A DNA stretch of 36,487 nucleotides, from the NCBI GenBank assembly GCA_014190215.1, contig BJGB01000002.1, positions 1 through 36,487 of the forward strand. Direction: 5' to 3'. The notes beneath the pieces are model-generated. The model was not told the origin of the DNA and did no database searches. It saw nothing but the letters and a program-made list of their open reading frames with translations. How positions within the stretch are numbered: position 1 is the first letter of the stretch; the number at the start of each line of letters is the position of its first letter. Shown in pieces: positions 23,947-32,317 of the stretch. This DNA comes from Actinomycetes bacterium (lineage in GTDB: Bacteria; Actinomycetota; Acidimicrobiia; Acidimicrobiales; Ilumatobacteraceae). Position numbers and translations under genes: made by a program.

Positions 23947-24689
23947 AGCCGACCCGCCTCAGTCACACGTTGCAAGAATTGCTGTGTCCGTTGGTGGGCG
24001 GGATTGTTGAAAAACTCTGTTGGTCTTGAGCACTCCAAAATTTGGCCTTCGTGTAAGAAGCACACCCGATCAGCAATCTCTTTTGCGAATCCCATCTCAT
24101 GAGTCGCCAGTAACATCGTCATCCCATTGCTCTTCAGTTCGCGTACGACATCCAAAACTTCTCCCACGAGTTCGGGATCAAGAGCCGAAGTGATTTCATC
24201 AAGCAGCATCACCTCTGGGTTCATCGCCAAACTTCGAGCGATAGCGACACGTTGTTGTTGCCCACCCGATAACTGATCGGGATAGCCATCAGCGCGGTCA
24301 CTGAGACCCAAGCGGGCGATCAATTCGCGAGCGTGACTTTCGGATTCCTTTTTGGATTGACCGAGAACTTTGTGCGGAGCGAGGGAAACATTTTGCAGAA
24401 CCGTCATATGGGGGAAGAGATTAAAACTCTGAAACACCATGCCGATTCTTTGGCGCACTGGGTCGGGGTTCAGACCTGGCGCGCTGATATCTACGCCATC
24501 AAGAAAGATCGCCCCATCATCAATGGATTCCAGAAGATTGACGCAGCGCAATAAAGTACTTTTGCCGGAACCTGATGAGCCAATGAAAGCAATAACTTCG
24601 CTTTGGGCAACCTCAATGGAGATCCCCTGAAGAACAGGTCGTGTTCCGAAAGATTTGTGTACATCGTCGAGCAAGATTTTGGGAGTCAT
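23943..24689 (-). CDS. Polar amino acid ABC transporter, ATP-binding protein
   Basis: A 248-residue ATPase of the GlnQ/HisP group. Walker A is GSSGSGKST (37-45), Q-loop FQSFNLFPHMTV, signature LSGGQQQR, Walker B VMLLDE followed by TSALDPELVGEV, and the H-loop LATHEMGFA. The combination, including the ITSALDPE and HEMGFA segments, is typical of amino acid importers. It drives uptake through the permease encoded immediately upstream; its ATG overlaps the stop of that gene by 4 nt (ATGA), a coupled arrangement. Confidence 0.95.
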   Translation of the reverse strand: MTPKILLDDVHKSFGTRPVLQGISIEVAQSEVIAFIGSSGSGKSTLLRCVNLLESIDDGAIFLDGVDISAPGLNPDPVRQRIGMVFQSFNLFPHMTVLQNVSLAPHKVLGQSKKESESHARELIARLGLSDRADGYPDQLSGGQQQRVAIARSLAMNPEVMLLDEITSALDPELVGEVLDVVRELKSNGMTMLLATHEMGFAKEIADRVCFLHEGQILECSRPTEFFNNPAHQRTQQFLQRVTEAGRL

Positions 24690-25564
24690 CGCACTGCCGT
24701 CCCAGATGTACGACGCCGCTCGCGCGACATTAGATGATCAACGAAACGAGTTTCCGGAATCGTCAATAGGAGAAAGATAATGGCTGCTCCGACATAGGGC
24801 GTGAAGTTGGCGTACTTAGATTTATCAATGCCGGCTTGCCGCAGAATTTCAATCGGGCCGATCAAACTGATTAGGGCCACATCTTTTTGCAAACTCACAA
24901 AGTCATTCATTAATGGTGGGATAACGCGTCGAATTGCTTGCGGAATAATGATGTGGCGCAATGTCTGGCTCGTTGACAGACCAAGGGATCGAGCGCCGGC
25001 ACGCTGGCTTTCGTGAATGCTTTCAATGCCAGCGCGAAATACTTCAGAGACGTAGGACGAATAGGCCAAGATCAATGCAACTGAGCCCCACAAATAGGGA
25101 CTATTCCATGGTCGATCCATTCCCAGTCCGGGAATTCCAAAGCCGATCAGCAAGATAGTCAAGATGACTGGGATGCCGCGAAAGATGTCGGTATAGGCAG
25201 CGGCGAAGAGCCGTAAGGGAAAGAGAAGCGGGGAGCGGACGTTGCGGCAAATCGCTAACAACATTCCCAAAACCAAAATACATGGCGCACACCATAAGAA
25301 AATCTGAATATCTTTCACGAAAGCTCGTAACAGTGCAGGAAAGGTTTCGTCAAGAATGGGACCATTAAAAAATGAGCGCTTGACCTTATACCAGCCTGGG
25401 GTCAGGGGAATAAGTACGACTAAAAGTCCGATGACAGCCAAAGATGATGCCAAGGCGATCAGTAAGGAGCGCCTTTTTTGACGCCGTTCAAAAACTTGCC
25501 GCCGTGAAAGCGGTCGCCGAGAGGAATCCTCGCTGAGAGAACTGGTGCCCGAGTGATCGCTCAT
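24686..25564 (-). CDS. Polar amino acid ABC transporter, permease
   Basis: A His/Glu/Gln/Arg-opine-type (HisM/GlnP) permease, about 292 residues from the ATG at 25564. After a basic, Ser-rich cytoplasmic N-terminus of about 30 residues come a first helix (IALASSLAVIGLLVVLIPL) and several more. The permease domain shows AAYTDIFRGIPVILTI, YSSYVSEVFRAGIESIHESQRAGARSLGLS (the EAA loop that contacts the ATPase) and IIPQAIRRVIPPLMNDF. TATGGT seven nt before 25564 fits the leaderless pattern; an alternative ATG at 25576 adds four residues. Only one permease gene is present, so it may form a homodimer. The binding-protein gene lies 48 nt upstream. Confidence 0.92.
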   Translation of the reverse strand: MSDHSGTSSLSEDSSRRPLSRRQVFERRQKRRSLLIALASSLAVIGLLVVLIPLTPGWYKVKRSFFNGPILDETFPALLRAFVKDIQIFLWCAPCILVLGMLLAICRNVRSPLLFPLRLFAAAYTDIFRGIPVILTILLIGFGIPGLGMDRPWNSPYLWGSVALILAYSSYVSEVFRAGIESIHESQRAGARSLGLSTSQTLRHIIIPQAIRRVIPPLMNDFVSLQKDVALISLIGPIEILRQAGIDKSKYANFTPYVGAAIIFLLLTIPETRFVDHLMSRERRRTSGTAVR

Positions 25565-25612
25565 CTCGGGCACCATATCGTTCTTGTGATTGTTGCCAAC
25601 AGTTGCGCTGGG

Positions 25613-26458
25613 TCAGTCAAGAGTGATGACTGGAACGCCAGTGTTATCGCTCAGCCAGGTCTGCTCAATTGTCGCAAGTGCCCCAGAAGCCTTGATGGCG
25701 GCTAAAGCGGTATTCACGCAGGCAACCAAATCGTTATCTTTTTCGAAGACCAAGCCAAAGTCATCTGAGGTGCCACCTGCGGCGGCGGGGAACTGACCGA
25801 CGACCGTCGTACCTTCAATCTCGACATAGGAGATGTAGAGGGCAGTCGGCAAGTCAACAACAATGGCGTCAATTTGCCCTGCTTCAAGAGCGGCCTTTGC
25901 GCCTGCATTATCGTCGTAGACGAAAACTTCGTTGCTCGGCTTGATGACCTCATTGACGAAGTCAAGACTTGTTGTGCCGGCCTGTACGCCGAACTTGGCC
26001 CCAGCCAGATCTCCAATAGTGATTGCACCTTGGGGCACATTTGCAGTCAAGGCCACGATGGCTTGATTGGAGGAATAGTAGGGCTCACTGAAACTGATTG
26101 TTTCAGAGCGCTCAGGGGTGATTGAGTACTGCTGAAGGTTGAAGTCAAAGTTCTTCGCGCCTGGGGCAATGGCCTCATCAAAAGTTGTTCGCACCCACTT
26201 CACGGCATCGCCTTCGTAGCCAAGTTCGGCGGCGACGGCCAGTGCAACGGCGGCTTCAAAACCCTCACCACTTTCTGGGGCATCATTTTCGACCCAAGGG
26301 GAGTAAGCGGGGGATCCAGTTCCGATTGTGAGGACATCTGGGGTGATCGTGGCGCAAGTATCGCCATCTTGAGCAGTTGAGTCTTTATCTTCGCTTCCGC
26401 AAGAGACGAGAGAGACAACGGCGACGGCTAGAGCAGTTGCTGTGAGACGACGAAACAT
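25613..26458 (-). CDS. Polar amino acid ABC transporter, substrate-binding lipoprotein
   Basis: A 281-residue SBP family 3 protein with a lipobox LVSC (Cys20). The mature part has LTIGTGSPAYSPWV, FDFNLQQYSITPERSETISFSEPYY, the hinge-region LAGAKFGVQAGTTS, and IDAIVVDLPTALY, all typical of periplasmic-type amino acid receptors; in Gram-positives it is lipid-anchored outside the membrane. Ligand not predictable, although the family suggests a polar or charged amino acid. GAAGGA six nt before the ATG at 26458 is the ribosome-binding site, so the longer ORF start at 26473 is not used. It is the first gene of a three-gene operon and is divergent from tetR. Confidence 0.93.
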   Translation of the reverse strand: MFRRLTATALAVAVVSLVSCGSEDKDSTAQDGDTCATITPDVLTIGTGSPAYSPWVENDAPESGEGFEAAVALAVAAELGYEGDAVKWVRTTFDEAIAPGAKNFDFNLQQYSITPERSETISFSEPYYSSNQAIVALTANVPQGAITIGDLAGAKFGVQAGTTSLDFVNEVIKPSNEVFVYDDNAGAKAALEAGQIDAIVVDLPTALYISYVEIEGTTVVGQFPAAAGGTSDDFGLVFEKDNDLVACVNTALAAIKASGALATIEQTWLSDNTGVPVITLD

Positions 26459-26476
26459 GGATTTTCCTTCCAATAG

Positions 26477-26499
26477 TGGCTAAACCCTCAGACTAGCCA
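26477..26499. promoter_or_regulatory. Inverted repeat upstream of the ABC binding-protein gene
   Basis: TGGCTA (26477-26482) and TAGCCA (26494-26499) form a perfect 6-bp inverted repeat with an 11-nt spacer, between the divergent ABC operon and tetR. The spacer length equals that of the 26527-26555 repeat but the sequence differs. Possible regulator site; weaker evidence than the tetR operator. Confidence 0.3.
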
Positions 26500-26520
26500 A
26501 ACTTTTACCTTGATTTCAGC

Positions 26521-26555
26521 TTGACAATGAGACACCAGAGGTCTTAGTGTCTCAT
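26521..26555 (+). promoter_or_regulatory. tetR promoter with overlapping perfect 9-bp inverted repeat operator
   Basis: TTGACA (26521-26526), an exact -35 consensus, is followed after 18 nt by TAGTGT (26545-26550), which lies seven nt before the GTG of tetR. ATGAGACAC (26527-26535) and GTGTCTCAT (26547-26555) are perfect inverted copies with an 11-nt spacer, starting right after the -35 and covering the -10. This is the usual layout for a TetR autoregulatory operator. Binding by the adjacent TetR is inference, but the geometry is strong. It may also affect the divergent ABC operon. Confidence 0.7.
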
Positions 26556-26557
26556 AT

Positions 26558-27148
26558 GTGAGCGTTATTGCCAATCTTGGTGCTTCCCTGGAAGATCGAA
26601 TTCTTGACGCCGCTCGTCGATGCGTGGACCGCTGGGGCATCAACAAACTGACTATTGATGATGTGGCGACCGAGGCAGGAGTTTCACGAGCGACTTTGTA
26701 TCGCTTGTTCCCTGGTGGCAAAGACGTGATGTTCGATGCACTGCGGGTGCGCGAACTTGAAGATTTTTTTGAGGGCATGAGCGCCAAACTGACCGAGGTT
26801 GAGTCATTGCTTGATTTCACCGTCAAGGTCTCGGTGTACGCGCTGCATGCAATGCGTGGTGATCAACATTTAGCAATGATGCTGTCCACTGAGGAGGGCA
26901 CGGCCCTGAAGTCCTTGACTGTTGAGGGCTTGCCACGCATTTTGCAAGTCGCCTCGCAGTACATCACTCCTTTAGCGATTGAATTTATTCCAGCTGAGGA
27001 GGCCGACGTCTTCGTGGAGATGTTGGCACGTCTCGTCATCTCTTATTTCTTGGCTCCGAGTGAGCACTTCGATTTGGCTGATCCAGATTCGGCGAGAAAG
27101 TTCTTTGGTCCATTTATCAGCGCTTTGAACGCAGTGGCAGCAGTCTAA
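26558..27148 (+). CDS. TetR/AcrR family transcriptional regulator
   Basis: A 196-residue regulator. Residues about 10-58 form the TetR DNA-binding domain: RILDAARRCVDRWGINKLTIDDVATEAGVSRATLYRLFPGGKDVM shows the helix-turn-helix with the typical G-V-S-x-x-T-x-Y-x-x-F pattern. The C-terminal part is a helical ligand-binding and dimerisation domain without a family I can name. The GTG at 26558 is chosen because TAGTGT lies seven nt upstream and the HTH starts at the right distance. The gene is 44 nt upstream of the diiron protein on the same strand and divergent from the ABC operon, so either could be its target. Confidence 0.92.
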   Translation: MSVIANLGASLEDRILDAARRCVDRWGINKLTIDDVATEAGVSRATLYRLFPGGKDVMFDALRVRELEDFFEGMSAKLTEVESLLDFTVKVSVYALHAMRGDQHLAMMLSTEEGTALKSLTVEGLPRILQVASQYITPLAIEFIPAEEADVFVEMLARLVISYFLAPSEHFDLADPDSARKFFGPFISALNAVAAV

Positions 27149-27192
27149 ATCAGCAAACTTTTTCATACATCAAAACCAAAACGGGAGAAAAA

Positions 27193-28323
27193 ATGAGTAT
27201 TACCGAAAACGAAAGCCAAGAAATGTTGGGTCGCAGTGAACTCAATGATATTGAGGCGATTTTGTCAATCACCAACACTGATGTTGATGCAATTCAGCAC
27301 ATTGTTAAGGACAATGCCGATGCGATTTTTACGTGGGATTACTCGTTGTCGCGTCCGGCCCTCCGCAAGTTGTACGAAAAGGCCAAAGTTGGGCAGTGGA
27401 ATGCCACGACCGACCTGCCATGGGAGACAGTTGTTGACGAGGAAAAGCAAGTCAGCATGGATCAAGCCGCACTTTCCTCCGGCTTGACAGCCAATCACTA
27501 TGAAGGAACAGTGATGGATAAGTGGGGCGACAAGGAGTGGACTGCTTTTGGTATTGAGCAGCGTCGATGGAGTTTGTCGCAGTTCATGCATGGCGAGCAG
27601 GGTGCTCTTATTTGTACAGCCAAGATCGTGGAGACTGTTCCCTGGTACGACGCCAAGTTGTATGCCAGTACTCAAGTCGTCGACGAGGCCCGTCACGTTG
27701 AGGTATTCGCGCGCTATCTCGATGAAAAACTTGGCGGCTCGTATCAGATCAATGCCCACCTACGGATGTTGCTTGACGACATTGTCAATGACAGTCGCTG
27801 GGACATGACTTACTTGGGTATGCAGATCATGGTTGAAGGTCTGGCTTTGGCTGCTTTCGGCAACATGCAACAGATGACCACCGAGCCACTGTTGAAGAAA
27901 TTGTTGCGTTATGTCATGAGTGACGAAGCCCGCCATGTGGCCTTCGGCGTGTTGTCTCTGCAAGAGGTATACAAGGACATGAGTGACCTTGAGATCAAAG
28001 AGCGTCAGGAATTTGCCTATGAGGCATCGGTGCGGATGCGCGACCGCTTCATGTCGCAAGAGGTCTGGGAGCGCATGGGCGTCAACCCACGCGATGTCGT
28101 GCCTTTGATCTTGCGTGACCCAACTCGTGAAGTTTTCCAGCAGATGTTATTCGCCAAGATTGTCCCGAACTGTAAGAAGTTAGGTCTCTTGGATCGCAAC
28201 AACTCATGGTTGCGCCGTCGTTACGAAGAGATGGGCGTCATCCAGTTTGAGAATGCTGAAGACACTGGCGAAGAATATGTGAAGTATGAACTTGGCGAGA
28301 CTCTCGCTGACGTTCAGCACTGA
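27193..28323 (+). CDS. Ferritin-like diiron protein with two DEARH motifs
   Basis: A 376-residue helical protein of the ferritin-like/R2-like superfamily. Two E...DEARH pairs are visible: HGEQGAL followed by VVDEARHVEVF, and MVEGLAL followed by VMSDEARHVAFG. These supply the four carboxylates and two histidines of a non-heme diiron centre, as in ribonucleotide reductase R2, R2-like oxidases, and AurF-type oxygenases; which of these it resembles most is unclear. An oxidase or oxygenase role is likely, substrate unknown. GGGAGA six nt before the ATG is a ribosome-binding site. Its place just after tetR suggests control by that regulator. Confidence 0.8.
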   Translation: MSITENESQEMLGRSELNDIEAILSITNTDVDAIQHIVKDNADAIFTWDYSLSRPALRKLYEKAKVGQWNATTDLPWETVVDEEKQVSMDQAALSSGLTANHYEGTVMDKWGDKEWTAFGIEQRRWSLSQFMHGEQGALICTAKIVETVPWYDAKLYASTQVVDEARHVEVFARYLDEKLGGSYQINAHLRMLLDDIVNDSRWDMTYLGMQIMVEGLALAAFGNMQQMTTEPLLKKLLRYVMSDEARHVAFGVLSLQEVYKDMSDLEIKERQEFAYEASVRMRDRFMSQEVWERMGVNPRDVVPLILRDPTREVFQQMLFAKIVPNCKKLGLLDRNNSWLRRRYEEMGVIQFENAEDTGEEYVKYELGETLADVQH

Positions 28324-28347
28324 CACCTAAACAGCGGGTACAGCAAC

Positions 28348-28353
28348 TACCGT
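28348..28353 (+). promoter_or_regulatory. -10-like element for leaderless murF
   Basis: TACCGT lies seven nt before the murF ATG at 28361, and no Shine-Dalgarno sequence is present. A perfect 12-bp palindrome ATCTCATGAGAT (28356-28367) spans the start codon. Confidence 0.4.
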
Positions 28354-28360
28354 CTATCTC

Positions 28361-29680
28361 ATGAGATGGCGCGCCCAAGACCTAGCGGATGCTCTCGGGG
28401 CGCGTTTGGTCGGGCCAGATACTGACATTGATGGTGCAACCTTTGATTCGCGTCAGGTGTTGCACCATCAATTATTTGTGCCGATAGTGGCGCAGCGGGA
28501 TGGGCACGACTTTATTTCAGATGCTTTGAAGGCCGGGGCAAGTGCTTATCTGAGTTCCCGGCTAGATGTCGTCGAACGTATTGGCGGTTCAGCAATCGTG
28601 GTCCCCGATACGGCACTGGCTCTGATTGATGCAGCCCGTTGGGCGCGCCAGCAGTTCGCCGAGTCGACTGTCGTTGTCGGCGTGACTGGATCAGTGGGTA
28701 AAACAACAACCAAAGATCTGATCGCTGCTGCTTTGGCTCCGAGCAAGCGAGTTGTGGCCAACATTCGAAGTTTCAATAATGAGCAAGGTCTTCCTGTGAC
28801 TATTTTGAATGCTCCGATCACCACAGAAGTGTTAGCGCTCGAGATGGGCATGCGCGGACATGGACAGATCGCCGATCTGTGTCGGATCGCCCGCCCATCA
28901 ATCGGTGTGGTCACGCGAGTTGGTCAAGCCCACACCGAACTGCTCGGTGGTCTCGCTGGCGTGGCTGAGGCTAAAGGTGAATTGATTGAGGCATTGCCGC
29001 CGCAAGGGATGGCGATCTTGAACGCCGATGATTCTTTAGTGATGGCGATGAGCGCGCGCTCAAGTGCGCCAGTGATGACATACGGCGAATCTGCATCGGC
29101 TGATGTCCACATTTCTGCTGTCACTATTGATCAACAAGGTTGCGCAGCATTCGTGATACGCACACCATCTGGGTCGTGCACGATGAAACTCTCCATTGCT
29201 GGTCGCCATATGGCGCATAATGCTGCAGCGGCTATTGCCGTTGGTGAATCTCTCGGTGTTTCTTTGGACTCGATGGCTTCGGCGCTCAGTACAGCCACGA
29301 TTTCTGAACACCGCATGCAAGCCAAACGCACTCCACGCGGGGCATTGCTCTTTGATGATTGTTATAACGCCAATCCCACTTCAATGGCAGCGGCTTTAGA
29401 AACACTTGCGCGGATTCCAGCAGTTCGTAAAGTAGCGGTACTTGGCGTGATGGCCGAGATCACAGAACTCGAGGCGGCGTACGCAGCGATAGTGGATCAG
29501 GCTCAGAAGTACCGCATAGAGATTCTGGCGGTAGAAACAACCGCTTATGGTGTCCCAGCGATGTCGCTAGAAGAAGTGCAACAGCGGGTGCAAGAACTTA
29601 ATTCTGAGGCAGTCATTTTGGTCAAGGGAAGTCGCGTGGCGCGTCTTGAGCGTATTGTCGATGCCGTTATGGCTGACTAA
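28361..29680 (+). CDS. murF: UDP-N-acetylmuramoyl-tripeptide--D-alanyl-D-alanine ligase
   Basis: A 439-residue Mur ligase that adds D-Ala-D-Ala to the UDP-MurNAc-tripeptide, the last cytoplasmic step of the precursor. Domain 1 (about 1-100) contains the substrate-binding ATFDSRQV; the central ATPase domain has the P-loop GVTGSVGKTTTKD (107-119), the segment NNEQGLPVTIL typical of MurF, and EMGMRGHGQI; the C-terminal domain has DDCYNANPTSM. It is isolated from a dcw cluster: no other mur gene is adjacent. The stop lies 14 nt inside the convergent MFS gene. Confidence 0.95.
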   Translation: MRWRAQDLADALGARLVGPDTDIDGATFDSRQVLHHQLFVPIVAQRDGHDFISDALKAGASAYLSSRLDVVERIGGSAIVVPDTALALIDAARWARQQFAESTVVVGVTGSVGKTTTKDLIAAALAPSKRVVANIRSFNNEQGLPVTILNAPITTEVLALEMGMRGHGQIADLCRIARPSIGVVTRVGQAHTELLGGLAGVAEAKGELIEALPPQGMAILNADDSLVMAMSARSSAPVMTYGESASADVHISAVTIDQQGCAAFVIRTPSGSCTMKLSIAGRHMAHNAAAAIAVGESLGVSLDSMASALSTATISEHRMQAKRTPRGALLFDDCYNANPTSMAAALETLARIPAVRKVAVLGVMAEITELEAAYAAIVDQAQKYRIEILAVETTAYGVPAMSLEEVQQRVQELNSEAVILVKGSRVARLERIVDAVMAD

Positions 29681-30929
29681 GGAACGAGTCGCTAGGTAGT
29701 CGGTCTAGGTTTGACCACCAACTCAGAAAGAGGGCGAATGCCGCTCCGAATAAAAGAACTGATTGAGTGCCGATGACATCAATGATCGGACCAGCGGCTA
29801 AGCCGCTCAATGCGACTGTGCCGCCAAAAGCCATGAACCATAGCGGCATCATGGTGACGCGTTCATCATCTTTCAGGTTCTGCTGAAATACTGTGGCCAT
29901 GGAATTAGCGGCCATGAAATAAAAGACGCCGAGACAAAACCCAATCGGGAAGGCTGGTGCGGGAGAATGCATTATTGCGAATCCCGCAAGACTGATAGAG
30001 AAACCAATCAGCCCGCGACGGATCACCATTGGTCGGTGGACGCTGGCTAAAACTGTGCCAGTGGACAGAGCCCCGAAGAAGGCACCGAGACCCCACGTGG
30101 CATATAGCCAACGGTACGTTGATCCGAGAGGGTCAACACCGAAGTTGATCCGTGCCACTGAGGGAAAAAGAGCCACGAAAACTAGGGAAAAAAATGAAAA
30201 ACCAGTCATTGTCAACAAAAGTCTTGCGAGTACACCACGTTCACGACTGATGCGTAGTCCAGTGAGCATCCGTCGCCAACCTCTTTCAGGATGCTGACCG
30301 CGGATATCGGGGAGCACGACTCGGGTCAGAGCAACGATCAAAAACAGATAGGTAGCAGCGTTGATAACAAAAATCTGAGCAGTCGAAATGCCCCACAATG
30401 CCAGCAGCGCGGCAATGGACGGTCCTGCCACGCGACTGGCATTGAGTTGAATTGAATTCATGCTGATCGCCCCTGCAAGATCGCGACGATCAACCAAAAG
30501 TGGAATGCTGGCTTGAGATGCGGGGGCGTTCAATGCGTTGCCGATACCAATAGAAATTTGGGCGATGAAGAGTCCCCAAATCGGTCCGTCAACGCTGACG
30601 ATTAATGCCAGGACGAGAGAGAAAACTAATTGGATCCATTGCATGGTTAGCAAAAAGCGTTGGCGGTTGACCCGATCAGCGAGAATCCCGCCAGGAATTG
30701 CCAGCAATAACATTGGGCCAAGTTGAGCGAAGACCAAGAGGCTGACTATTTTTGCTGATCCCGTGCGATGGTCAATGTATGCCGGCAAAGCCAAGTTCTG
30801 CATCCATGTTCCGATATTGGATAAGAACAGCCCACTCCAAATCAATCGATAGGAGGGGTAAGACAGAGCGGCTCGAGCGGAGCCAGGTACATGGGAATGG
30901 GGAAGTGGGGCGAGTGAAGGATCAGACAT
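29667..30929 (-). CDS. MFS transporter, EntS/MFS_3-like exporter
   Basis: A 420-residue, twelve-helix major facilitator. Family-type segments: YRLIWSGLFLSNIGTWMQNLALPAYI at helix 1, GPMLLLAIPGGILADRVNRQRFLL (motif A region), APASQASIPLLVDRRDLAGAISMNSIQLNASRVAGPSIAALL, and ERGVLARLLLTMTGF in the middle. These match the MFS_3/EntS-type exporter group, which moves small molecules out of the cell; the substrate is not predictable. Start ATG at 30929; no clear ribosome-binding site. TAAGAT (minus strand, 30956-30951) is a possible -10 about 20 nt upstream. The gene overlaps murF by 14 nt at the 3' end. Confidence 0.88.
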   Translation of the reverse strand: MSDPSLAPLPHSHVPGSARAALSYPSYRLIWSGLFLSNIGTWMQNLALPAYIDHRTGSAKIVSLLVFAQLGPMLLLAIPGGILADRVNRQRFLLTMQWIQLVFSLVLALIVSVDGPIWGLFIAQISIGIGNALNAPASQASIPLLVDRRDLAGAISMNSIQLNASRVAGPSIAALLALWGISTAQIFVINAATYLFLIVALTRVVLPDIRGQHPERGWRRMLTGLRISRERGVLARLLLTMTGFSFFSLVFVALFPSVARINFGVDPLGSTYRWLYATWGLGAFFGALSTGTVLASVHRPMVIRRGLIGFSISLAGFAIMHSPAPAFPIGFCLGVFYFMAANSMATVFQQNLKDDERVTMMPLWFMAFGGTVALSGLAAGPIIDVIGTQSVLLFGAAFALFLSWWSNLDRLPSDSFLSQP

Positions 30930-31001
30930 ACATGCTCAAAAGGTGACTAAATCTTACCTAGGGTCACTTGCTGGGACCGATTGAAATGACACACTTAAGG
31001 C

Positions 31002-31178
31002 GTGACTTCTGAGATAAAACCCCTTGAGCAACTGGTCCCACCGCCGACAAATGGTGGAGCGTGTCGTTCACCGCGCGGAACTTTTGCTGAATGTCCGTTA
31101 TGTGGTGGAGATCTCTCGCCCGAGCACGCGCATTTCAAATGTCGCGGCTGTGGTTGGCGCGACTCGTGTTGCGATTAG
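31002..31178 (+). CDS. Small zinc-ribbon protein, 58 residues
   Basis: GTG at 31002 to TAG at 31178 encodes 58 residues with a clear zinc ribbon: CPLC (C31, C34) and CRGC (C47, C50), separated by GGDLSPEHAHFK, and ending in GWRDSCCD with two more cysteines. The first 30 residues are Pro-rich and polar with one Cys (C21). The C-x2-C-x12-C-x2-C spacing and GW-R-D-S-CC end are protein-like and unlikely to arise by chance. The zinc ribbon probably binds nucleic acid or a protein partner. CACACT six nt upstream of the GTG is only a weak -10. The gene lies in a 258-nt gap between the MFS gene (divergent) and the LLM oxidoreductase (convergent, 9 nt away). Confidence 0.72.
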   Translation: MTSEIKPLEQLVPPPTNGGACRSPRGTFAECPLCGGDLSPEHAHFKCRGCGWRDSCCD

Positions 31179-31187
31179 TTGCCTTGA

Positions 31188-32243
31188 TCAGCCGTTGATG
31201 AGATCGGCGTAGAACCCAAGCATCTGTGCCGGCCCGCTGAGTAAGAAGGTGGTGATGCAGGTTTCTTTCCACCGCACCAGTTCATCTTTGATTTTGTCGA
31301 TCGGTCCCACAAGGGCAACATCTTCAACCATTTTCAGAGGAATGGCGGCAGCGGCTTCAGCCTTCTTGCCTTGCAAATACAATTCTTGAACCTTCACGGC
31401 CACATCCTCATAACCCATGCGAGCAAACACTTCAAAGTGAAAGTTGACATCTTTGGCTCCCATACCTCCGGCGTAGAGAGCTAAAAACGGACGCACCATA
31501 TCGGCACATTTTTCAGCGTCATCACCAGGAATGATCATCGCTCCCGAAGCGACTTCAAATCGCGCTGCCTTGTCCAGTCCTTCAGATGATTTAGCAAAAC
31601 CTTCATTGAGGCAGCGACGATAGAAGGCATCTTCTTTGGGTGCAAAGAACAGTGGTAACCATCCATCGCATATTTCGCCCGAGAGGGCGACATTCTTTGG
31701 TCCTTCGGCTGCGAGATAGATCGGAATATTGCCACGTAGTGGATGCACGGTTGCCTTGAGAGATTTACCAAGGCCAGCACCGTCAGCACCGGTATAAGGC
31801 AAACTGTAAAACTTCCCGTTTGCTTCAACAGGATGTTGACGCTCAAGAACTTGACGCACGATGTCAATGTATTCGCGTGTGCGTGCCAAAGGCTTGGGGT
31901 AGGGCTGGCCGTACCAACCTTCAACGACTTGTGGTCCACTTGCGCCGAGTCCCAGAATAAAACGTCCCTGGGAGAGATGGTCAAGCGTGATTGCCGCCAT
32001 CGCCGCCGCCGTGGGTGTGCGTGCGCTCATCTGCATGATGGCAGTCCCGAGACGAACATTATGAGTGTTGGCTCCCCACCATGCCAAGGGAGTTAATGCA
32101 TCGCTACCGTAGGCCTCGGCTGTCCATACCGAATCAAAACCTAAGCGGTCTGCTTCAAGGACAGCCTCGTCGGCTCCTGCGGGTGGTCCTGCCGACCAAT
32201 AGCCAGTGTTGTAGCCGAGTTTCATCGTTTTTGTTGCGCTCAT
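31188..32243 (-). CDS. LLM-class F420-dependent oxidoreductase
   Basis: About 351 residues from the ATG at 32243 (a GTG at 32246 adds one). A luciferase-like monooxygenase TIM barrel: KLGYNTGYW at strand 1, EADRLGFDSVWTAEAYGSDALTPLAWWGANT, LGTAIMQMSARTPTAAAMAAITLDHLSQGRFILGLGASGPQVVEGWYGQPY, and IYLAAEGPKNVALSGEICDGWLP in the C-terminal half. These segments are typical of the actinobacterial F420-dependent group rather than FMN luciferases. Substrate unknown; many act on lipids or xenobiotics. Convergent with the zinc-ribbon gene. Confidence 0.92.
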   Translation of the reverse strand: MSATKTMKLGYNTGYWSAGPPAGADEAVLEADRLGFDSVWTAEAYGSDALTPLAWWGANTHNVRLGTAIMQMSARTPTAAAMAAITLDHLSQGRFILGLGASGPQVVEGWYGQPYPKPLARTREYIDIVRQVLERQHPVEANGKFYSLPYTGADGAGLGKSLKATVHPLRGNIPIYLAAEGPKNVALSGEICDGWLPLFFAPKEDAFYRRCLNEGFAKSSEGLDKAARFEVASGAMIIPGDDAEKCADMVRPFLALYAGGMGAKDVNFHFEVFARMGYEDVAVKVQELYLQGKKAEAAAAIPLKMVEDVALVGPIDKIKDELVRWKETCITTFLLSGPAQMLGFYADLING

Positions 32244-32317
32244 CACTACATCGTGTCACCCGTGATGGCGCGTTGAATAATCGGGGCTCATCGCTCGCCT
32301 GTTTTGGGGAACGACTA

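Noticed and set aside
31024-31212. 62-codon plus-strand ORF
   Set aside because: It overlaps the zinc-ribbon gene in another frame and shows no protein-like pattern.
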